Source: Limnomonas spitsbergensis (Eukaryota; Chlorophyta; Chlorophyceae; Chlamydomonadales). Taken from it: DNA of 64,000 nucleotides. A model generated the notes under the pieces. It saw nothing but the letters and a program-made list of their open reading frames with translations, was not told the DNA's origin and made no database searches. The translations under genes were made by a program, and so were the position numbers. Below, in pieces: positions 57,401 to 64,000 of this stretch; the stretch's first letter is position 1, and the number at the start of each line of letters is the position of its first letter. The stretch is taken from NCBI GenBank assembly GCA_037349105.1, contig JAYJMM010000036.1, positions 2,764,001 through 2,828,000 of the forward strand. The letters are read 5' to 3'.

Positions 57401-60400
57401 CCTTTGATGAGACGGGCCAGGCAGCTACGTGTCAAGACAAGGTAAATCCAGCTCTCAGTTTGACCAAATGGTAGGACTCACAAACATAATATTAACAGAT
57501 CCGCCCTCAGACGCTGACGCAACAGGACGGCGCAGCGACATGGTCTGGAGGGCAGCCTAGCTTTTATAAAAATCGAGCATCCATGCAGGGGGCAACTTAC
57601 ACGTCAAATTTGGAAGGAGCTTACTATGCCCACTCCAACGCAGGAAACTTGAAACCTTGGGCTGTCTACATGCATTGCGGTGGTCGCACCGAGGTCATTG
57701 TGCCACATGATTGCTCTACTTCTTAATGCCTGCAGAATTGGACATGCATGGAGCCACACAGTTCAGCAGCACATAAATGCGTATTTAGATCGGTCTGGGC
57801 ATGTTAATCTGTTCACTAAATGGATCGGTCTGGGCCTGTCAATCTGTCTACTCAGCTTCTGCAAAGTCGAACCTTTGAACCTGTTCACATGCATGTTCAT
57901 GTTTCTTTCTCTCACATCATGGATGTGCTTCTGCAATGCCCTGTTCACGACTAGGTGCGCATGTGCCAGCGCGCCTTCCGCATTCTCGTGGAAGATGTTG
58001 GCCTGAACCCCCAGGACATCATCTTTGACCCAAACATCCTGACCATCGGCACCGGCATGTCTGAGCACAACAACTATGGCGTGGACTTCATCCGCGCCAC
58101 CCGCGAGATCAAGCGCGTGTGCCCCGGCTGCAAAATCAGCGGCGGCGTATCCAACGTTGCCTTCAGCTTCCGCGGAAACGAGGCGGTCCGTCGCGGCTTC
58201 CACAGCGCCTTCCTGCACCATGCGTGCAAGGCTGGTATGGACATGGGCATCGTGAACTCGCTGCAAGTGATCGAGGATGCGTATGAGAAGCTGGACAAGG
58301 AACTGCTGGAGTTTGTGGAGGATGTGCTGCTAAACAGGTGAGGCTGCTCAATGGGCTGCAGTAGTGGAAGGAGGGAGAGGTAAGTCAGGGCAGATACCCG
58401 CAGTGTGTGGATGCAAGCGGGTAGGGAAACACACGCACTAGTCGTTATGTACTAGCAGGTTAGGCAGGGAGGCTGGGGTTGGTGTTAAGGACCCAGAGAC
58501 ATAAGGTATGGGCCGCCAAGACGTCTGCTGTAATTTCCCATGAGCGTCATGTGTTCGTATTATGCCTTGGAGCCTCCGAGTTTCAAGTTTATGGTGCTTT
58601 GGATGCTAAAACGATTGGATGGATGTCGATTTGCTCCCCGTGATCTGGATGCCACTTCATGGCCATTGGCCTCATGTGCTAGCATGCAACAAATTCCCTG
58701 AACATGTGTTGCTAGGAATCCATACCTGTTCCCCTGCCATGTTGTGCCAAGCATTGCTCCTCTGGACTTGCTCGTTAGAAATTAGTTATATACCAAGGCG
58801 CAGCCTGTCTTCCATCCTTCAGGCATTTAAGCCACGAGGCTTCTGAATATCTTGTGCTAGATGTCCATGGTGGCTTCCGCCTAATACTTCAGCAAGCCGT
58901 TGACAAGTTCCCTTGAGTGAGCGTATACTTTAATCCTTGGATTCGTCATGGCTTTTCGGTACTGTTTCATTTTAGCAAAGCTTGTATACGGTTTGTGCAT
59001 CACTAACCGACTTCAACAACTACCCAACCAAACCCTCCCCCCTAGGTGTGAGAACGCCACTGAGCGCATGCTGGAGTACGCAGCCACTCTTGAGCCCAAG
59101 TGCAAGCCCACAGCAGTCGTCAAGCTCAACCTGGGTGAGCCTGAGTTCAAGCTGAGCCCTCGTCAGAACCCCATCGCTCCCGGCTTTGACCCTCTGGCCC
59201 CTGACGCCAACCCGCCCCCTGTGCCGACATACAAGCCGTATGTGGAGACCTCCCTCAAGAGCAGCCCTGTGTTTGAGCAGCTTGAGGCGTTGTTCCAGGA
59301 GCGCATCGCCTTCATTGACGGTGCCATGGGTACCATGATCCAGCGCTACAAGCTGCAGGAGGAGGACTTCCGCGGGGAGCGGTACAAGAACCACGGCAGC
59401 GAGCTCAAGGGCAACAACGACCTGCTGGTGCTGACCCGCCCGGATGTGATTGATGAGATCCACGTTGCCTACCTGGAGGGGGGTGCGGATATCATTGAGA
59501 CCAACACCTTCAACGGGACCTGGATCAGCCAGGCGGACTATGACCTGCAGGCAAAGGTGGGGGGGTCAAAAGAATTATTCTGACAGGAGTTTGATTTCCC
59601 AACGTTCAGCTTTTGAAGAGGGAAGGTGCTGAAGTAAGCTGCACATGATCCCATAATTTGAGGGATTTGCCCTACCTGTTGGCCACCATCCTTCATGAAA
59701 TGCGACCTTGTCATATCCCTGATACTGCATCATTGATACAGGGATGTGTTTTGGATGCTTACGGGCTTCATTGCACTGCGGCTCTAAACCCCGTAAGAGG
59801 GGTAGAATGTTATACATTCCACTTTGTCTCTAAAGGTAAGATTTTCGAATGTGAAAAGAATGTTGCGTCTCTAATTATTCAAATTTGTTACCACCTCATG
59901 AGATGCTCTAAATTATATTTCTCTTCTAAATCAGCCGATCGACTTTAAGGAGGCCCTGTCAGACACGGGCCAGGGGATTCCCAGGGGTTCAGCCGTGGCA
60001 TAGCTGTGCGCGACGCGCTCCGATCACCTGGAACCCGTTCAGTCTGCTGGAATTGCTGCAATTGGATCGTCTATTTTCATTGCTAATTTCCAGAGGGTTT
60101 TCCCTTGTCGTTACTGTCTTTGATCTGGGTTGCACAAACTCAAACGACCTGCCACGCAAGACAACTTGGCAAGCCACGCGCCTGATGCAACGCGCTTATA
60201 TATAAATGGAATGTACGTCACCAAATTTGCCCGTATCTAAAATCACGAGCTTCTTTAAATCCCGCGATAGGGTTTTAAGTCGTTGCCGAAGGGACCCTAC
60301 ATGTTTCAATTCCCTGGTGCATGTCAACCAAAGCGCGGAATCTGCATCCACTGCCAGTTCGCGTGCCCATGTGATAGACATGATAAGCGTGTAACATGGC

Positions 60401-63400
60401 GCCTCGTTTATCAATTGAGTAGGCTGCCTCACGAATGAGTAACATTGTGTGTGCTTGTCGTGCGTAGGAGGAGGTGTACGCCATCAACTGCACCGCTGCC
60501 AAGCTTGCCAAGACCAGTGTTGCCAAGTTCATGGCCAAGAACCCCGACAGTGGACCCAGGTTCGTGGCTGGCGCCATCGGCCCCACCAACAAGACCCTAA
60601 GCGTGTCCCCATCTGTGGAGAACCCTGCTTTCCGCGGCATCAGCTATGATGAGGTTGTGGACGCATACTATGACCAGGCGGGTGGCCTGTATGACGGTGG
60701 TGTGGACCTGTTCTTGGTGGAGACCATCTTTGACACCCTCAACGCCAAGGCGGCCATCTTTGCACTGGAGAAGTTCTTTAAGGACAAGTAAGCACATCAG
60801 GATACATTTGCTACATGACGTGTGCATCATGTGTGCTGCAGGATGTAGCATGTTCGCATGTGTGTCATAGGATGTTTGTAATAAGATGTAGCATGATGCA
60901 TGTAGTGGGATATTGCAGATGTAGCATGTATGCTACATGATGTATATATAGGAAATAGCAGGATGTATGTAGCAGGATGGAGAAGATTGCATGCATCAGG
61001 CTGTGGCAGGATGCAAGTAGCAGGATTATGCAGGTGTTTTATGTAGCAGCGGGGGTGGCAGGGTGTTTTAGGTGTCACTGTCATCTACTGCCTGGTCACT
61101 TGCAGTCCTTATGGCGCCAATACTGCAGCCTTGTTTTCCGTGACAGCTGGCATGTTGTTGCTTGCATTGTGTGGCCTTGCAGCTTTATTCTTACTTTTAT
61201 CTTGTCGTTATCCAAATTCGAATCCTTGCGTACTCCCAGGGGCGTCCGCATCCCCGTGATGATCAGTGGCACCATTGTGGACCGAAGTGGACGCACCCTC
61301 AGCGGCCAGACCAACGAGGCCTTCTGGAACAGTATGATCCAAGCCAAGCCCTTCGCCATTGGCCTGAACTGCGCTCTGGGTGCCCAGGATATGTTGGAGT
61401 ATATTGCCAATCTCAGCAAGTGTGCCGACTGCTACGTGTTCTGCTACCCCAACGCCGGGCTGCCCAACGCCATGGGCGGTTACGACCAGAAGGGTGTGGA
61501 GATGGCTGAGGAAATCCGCCCCTTCTGCGAGGGGAACCTGGTCAACGCCATCGGCGGCTGCTGTGGCAGCACCCCTGAGCACATCGCTGCCATCAAGGCC
61601 ATGGCCTCCCAGTACCCGGCCCGGCCCAACCATGACGTAGAGCCCCTGATGCGGCTGAGCGGGCTTGAGCCCCTGAACTACAAGCCCGACCCCAGCAACA
61701 TGCGCTCCACCTTCCTCAACCTGGGCGAGCGCTGCAACGTGGCCGGGTCCATCCTGTTCAAGAGGGCAGTCATTGACAACGACTACGATAAGGCACTGGC
61801 AATTGCGCTCAAGCAGGTGGGATAGAGTGCAGTTGGTGCTTAGGTGCTCTGTTCTCTGGACTGGTGATGCAATGTGGTACCTGTTTGCGGTATGATATTA
61901 TGGTATTTCAAATGTGTTTGAAATGTTCACTCTCTTTCAAACAAATTTATTTGATTTTGTCAGCTTGCTTATTGATGTGATGAACTTGTAAAACAAGGTG
62001 TTTGTTTTGCCCCCTTTCAAACCAGCACTTACTTTGTCTTGACTCTTTCACATCGATCAGAAGACTAACAAATGACAGGACTGCATCAGGCCCTCACTGA
62101 TGGCTTTGTGTTTGGCTGCAAGCTGTGCCTAAGTGATACAGTTTCTGAATTATGTCAAAAGACATAGTCTGCTCTAATGTCGAACTACCTGCCAAAGTCA
62201 ATCAACCATTTTGTCCAAGTCTTCCTCATATGTTCTATAACACAGCTGACATAACACAATTGTTTGTGCCTCCTCAGATCCAGCAGGGCGCCCATGTCCT
62301 GGACATCAACATGGACGACGGCCTCATTGACGGCCTCAACGCCATGACCAAGTTTGTCAACCTGTGCGTCTCCGACCCGGAGATCAGCCGCGTGCCCTTC
62401 ATGATTGACAGCAGCAAGTTCCACATCATTGAGGCAGGAGTCAAGTGCTGCCAGGGCAAGTGCATCGTGAACAGCATCAGCCTGAAGGAGGGCGAGGAGC
62501 CATTCAGGAAGCAGGCAACGGTCATCAAGATGCACGGATCGGCAGTCGTGGTCATGGCCTTTGATGAGACGGGCCAGGCGGCTACATGTGAAGATAAGGT
62601 AAGCTAACATTGAAGTGCTTTTAGTAGATGTGACAGCTTGTTGAAATTGAAGTAACAGACCAGGTTTTTAGGTTGTTTATCATGACCTAGTGATTTAATG
62701 CATGAATGGAAGGCCGAGCAAACTGAGGCTGCTGCTGAGGAGGAACAGTTTGCTAAGGCATTGCACTTGTATATGCTTCACCCACCTAGTTCAATCTTGC
62801 ATCCAGATACAGAAGTATGTCGGTATGCGCATCTCTCACTGATAACGCTTGCCTATTTGCAGGTGCGCATGTGCCAGCGTGCGTTCCGCATCCTCGTCGA
62901 GGACATAGGCTTTAACCCCCAGGACATCATCTTTGACCCCAACATCCTGACCATCGGCACTGGCATGTCCGAGCACAACAACTACGCCGTGGACTTCATC
63001 CGCGCCACCCGCGAGATCAAGCGCGTGTGCCCCGGCTGCAAAATCAGCGGTGGCGTGTCTAACGTTGCCTTCAGCTTCCGCGGAAACGAGGCGGTCCGTC
63101 GCGGCTTCCACAGCGCCTTCCTGCACCATGCGTGCAAGGCTGGTATGGACATGGGCATCGTGAACTCGCTGCAAGTGATCGAGGATGCGTATGAGAAGCT
63201 GGACAAGGAGCTTCTGGAGTTTGTGGAGGATGTGCTGCTCAATAGGTGAGGCCACAGAATCCCTGGAGGAGGGGAAATGTGTGGCTGGCAGCGTGTTTCA
63301 GCAAATGGTGGCAGGCAATGGCATATCGGCGTGTGGAGGTCTCAACAGTGGACATGGGGAAGCATCGCAGGCAGTATTGAAGCACGGGGGCTGGTAAAAG

Positions 63401-64000
63401 CTCTTTAATGGAGTGCTGCTCAGCAAGCCAAAGCCGTACAAAAGCGTAGGAGGAGGGGAAGCGTTGCAGGCAGTAGAAGTAAGGGTGCTGGTAAATGCTA
63501 TTTAGGTAGTGCTGCTCAGCAAGTAAAATACCTGCACAAGCATTGGAGGAGGGGAAGCATTGCAGGCAGTAGAAGCAAGGGTGCTGATGAATGTTGATTT
63601 GGGTAGTATTGCTCAGCAAGCAGAAGACCCTATGGTGCATCATTACCACATTTGTTGATGTCCTGTGTGCACCAGAGTAAAAAGAAATCCAAATGTCAAA
63701 GGGAGGTTTGAATTGTAATAATGATCATCGCAGGTTTTGCAACTCCAGTGTGCTGTGCTCATTGCACGAGCTTCTCAAATCAAGCCTCGCTCATGTCTCC
63801 TCATTTGACCGCACATGCCTCCCAACCTGCCCCCCCCCCAGGTGTGAGAACTCCACTGAGCGCATGATGGAGTACGCCGCCACGCTGGATCCCAAATGCA
63901 AGCCCACGGCAGTCGTCAAGAAGGGACGTGCGCCGGGCGCGGTTGGCGTCGCGGGTGCCAAGGTGGCCTCGTGGAGGGACCTACCTGTGGAGAAGAGGCT
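43023..64000 (+). CDS. Cobalamin-dependent methionine synthase with four tandem Hcy+folate modules (partial, runs off the right edge)
   Basis: METH moves the methyl group of 5-methyl-tetrahydrofolate to homocysteine through B12, giving methionine; usual order is Hcy, folate, Cap, B12, activation domain in about 1200-1260 residues. Here 25 exons from 43023 onward join in phase without a stop: an Ala/Pro-rich head, then four complete Hcy+folate modules, then the exon from 63842 whose [10 protein letters not shown] leads into the Cap/B12 part beyond the window. At each internal junction a single exon starts with the Cap-like helix ([12 protein letters not shown]), passes through a linker ([16 protein letters not shown]) and enters the next Hcy domain. 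Every module keeps GLNCA and GGCCG, which carry the three zinc cysteines, plus [19 protein letters not shown] and SGGVSN. About 2900 codons precede the B12 part, more than twice a whole normal METH. Assembly error is unlikely given the diverged introns of modules 1 and 4, but RNA evidence is lacking. Confidence 0.93.
46527..46625. ncRNA. Long near-perfect hairpin in METH intron, possible miRNA/hpRNA precursor
   Basis: Arms 46527-46569 and 46583-46625 (43 nt each) pair with only three mismatches around a 13-nt loop. It is centred in an intron unique to module 1. Size and pairing suit an algal miRNA-type precursor; a MITE-like foldback is the main alternative. No expression evidence. Confidence 0.4.
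48240..48268. repeat. AT-rich microsatellite
   Basis: A run of ta dinucleotides flanked by A and T tracts (aaaatatatatatgtatata…tttt), self-complementary, in the last intron of METH module 1. Confidence 0.8.
48876..53256 (+). CDS. METH module 2 (fusion exon, Hcy + folate domains)
   Basis: Exons 48876-49395, 50024-50343, 50766-51342, 52040-52360 and 52874-53256. The first exon begins with the end of module 1 ([18 protein letters not shown]), carries a 50-residue linker and continues without a break into [17 protein letters not shown], proving the in-frame fusion. Zinc motifs [11 protein letters not shown] and [11 protein letters not shown] and folate motifs [19 protein letters not shown] and [14 protein letters not shown] are intact. 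One substitution stands out: the IDSS of the folate domain reads IDSN (codon 52175-52177). Introns contain duplicated donor and acceptor sites (49396-49500, 49851-50023, 51744-52039). Confidence 0.93.
49366..49500 (+). repeat. 105-bp duplication of exon end and donor, module 2
   Basis: agccaggcggactatgacct…gcaaag at the end of the Hcy exon recurs 105 bp downstream as agccagtcggactttgacct…gcaaag, again followed by gtggggg. Use of the second donor (after 49500) would add 35 codons in frame with no stop, repeating SQxDxDLQAK. The same arrangement is at 54446-54580 in module 3 but not in module 4. Confidence 0.85.
49851..50030 (+). repeat. Three successive copies of the acceptor / exon start, module 2
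   Basis: A ccag|gaggaggtg-type acceptor occurs at 49858, 49960 and 50023. The first leads into [11 protein letters not shown] then TAA, a stopped copy of the true exon start [12 protein letters not shown] at 50024; the second degenerates after nine bases. Only the third gives the full 320-nt exon. Module 3 repeats all this at about 54931-55111. Confidence 0.85.
51744..52045 (+). repeat. Tandem duplicates of the 3' splice region, module 2
   Basis: Blocks of ggtttgacc…catctc…ctgt(c/t)ctccctgt repeat about every 75-150 bp, and one carries a complete decoy cctcag|atccagcag (acceptor at 51886) that copies the true acceptor and first codons at 52040. The decoy frame stops after 20 codons. Repeated in module 3 at +5081. 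Confidence 0.8.
53965..58337 (+). CDS. METH module 3 (fusion exon, Hcy + folate domains)
   Basis: Exons 53965-54475, 55105-55424, 55847-56423, 57121-57441 and 57955-58337. The fusion exon starts [18 protein letters not shown] and runs through the [11 protein letters not shown] linker into the Hcy domain. Except for the 5' part of this exon it is almost identical to module 2, exon and intron alike, with the usual IDSS restored. All zinc and folate motifs are intact. It shares the duplicated donor (54580) and acceptors (54938, 55040, 55104) with module 2. Confidence 0.93.
59046..63245 (+). CDS. METH module 4 (fusion exon, Hcy + folate domains)
   Basis: Exons 59046-59556, 60468-60787, 61240-61816, 62278-62598 and 62863-63245. 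Exon sizes equal those of module 3 (511, 320, 577, 321, 383) and the protein is nearly the same, but after the first exon all introns are unrelated in sequence and length to those of modules 2 and 3, and there is no duplicated donor. Conserved exons with diverged introns argue that the module is under selection or is homogenised by gene conversion. All catalytic motifs are intact. Its last exon ends NR with the same phase-2 donor. Confidence 0.93.
60838..61050. repeat. Degenerate (gatgtagcag)-type repeat
   Basis: Many imperfect copies of atgtagca(g)gat in the intron between the second and third exons of METH module 4. Confidence 0.75.
63359..63640. repeat. Three tandem copies of about 97 bp
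   Basis: gaagc[a/g]t[c/t]gcaggcagta recurs at 63359, 63458 and 63554 with similar following sequence (ggtgctg…tgctcagcaag), in the intron between METH module 4 and the Cap exon. Confidence 0.85.
63842..64000 (+). CDS. METH Cap / B12-domain exon (partial)
   Basis: Starts at acceptor ccccccag and reads [18 protein letters not shown], the same helix that begins modules 2-4, but then [10 protein letters not shown] and [10 protein letters not shown], which match the start of the Cap (four-helix) subdomain of ordinary METH. No new Hcy domain follows, so the module array ends here. The exon is cut by the window edge; Cap, B12-binding and activation domains are expected beyond. Confidence 0.9.

Larger units (their letters stand above)
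49165..59325. repeat. Two nearly identical 5081-bp tandem units
   Basis: Exon and intron positions of module 2 recur in module 3 at +5080 or +5081 with only scattered base differences, introns included. Comparing base differences among the Hcy exons of modules 2, 3 and 4 places the junction between about 54243 and 54360: upstream of it module 3 matches module 4, downstream it matches module 2. Unit ends are given to about 100 bp. Confidence 0.88.

Noticed and set aside
48876..63245. Four separate tandem METH genes
   Set aside because: No start codon, promoter gap or stop separates modules; the junctions lie inside single exons and the Cap/B12 part follows only the last.
45093..63255. Minus-strand ORFs of 100-217 codons opposite the METH exons
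   Set aside because: They are antisense shadows of GC-rich coding exons and repeat identically with each module.

Overview
The window is nuclear DNA of a eukaryote, most likely a green alga of the Chlamydomonadales. The genes are split by many short introns with GT-AG and some GC-AG borders, coding exons are more GC-rich than their surroundings, proteins carry long Ala/Pro/Gln-rich linkers, several genes are followed by TGTAA (the usual chlorophyte polyadenylation signal), and simple repeats abound. The species itself is inference only. No prokaryotic operon, rRNA, tRNA or CRISPR array was seen. All exon borders below were read by eye from splice motifs, reading phase and family similarity; none is confirmed by transcripts.

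Layout. 1-3413 is a homogeneous 64-bp satellite running off the left edge, followed by a foldback element. 6886-11605 (minus) is a six-to-eight-exon gene for an AlgH/UPF0301 (DUF179) protein with a long disordered N-terminal half. 12337-12935 (minus) holds a doubtful unrecognised gene. 13404-13853 (plus) is a small coiled-coil ORF, and 16961-20034 (plus) a five-exon coiled-coil protein; a decayed LINE reverse transcriptase lies between them. 21015-22622 (plus) is a complete four-exon Lifeguard/TMBIM (Bax-inhibitor-1 superfamily) membrane protein. 24.9-40.9 kb holds three tandem plus-strand paralogues built from a repeated exon set that resembles KGG/YciG stress-protein repeats; gene 1 contains 15-nt microexons with GC donors and a 1.3-kb intronic minisatellite.

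The main find is at 43.0-64.0 kb: one cobalamin-dependent methionine synthase (METH) gene in which the homocysteine-methyltransferase plus folate-binding half is repeated four times in frame before a single exon that starts the Cap/B12 part, which continues past the right edge. The end of one module and the start of the next are encoded in the same uninterrupted exon (48876-49395, 53965-54475, 59046-59556), so these are not simply neighbouring genes. All four modules keep the zinc cysteines and the folate-domain signatures. Every module border has the same intron phase, so canonical one-module METH could also arise by splicing. Modules 2 and 3 come from a very recent 5081-bp tandem duplication with its junction inside the Hcy exon, and their introns carry duplicated exon edges (extra donors and acceptors).

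The three gene families are not obviously linked in function. The shared theme is growth by tandem duplication at every scale: satellite units, exon edges, exon cassettes, protein modules and whole genes.
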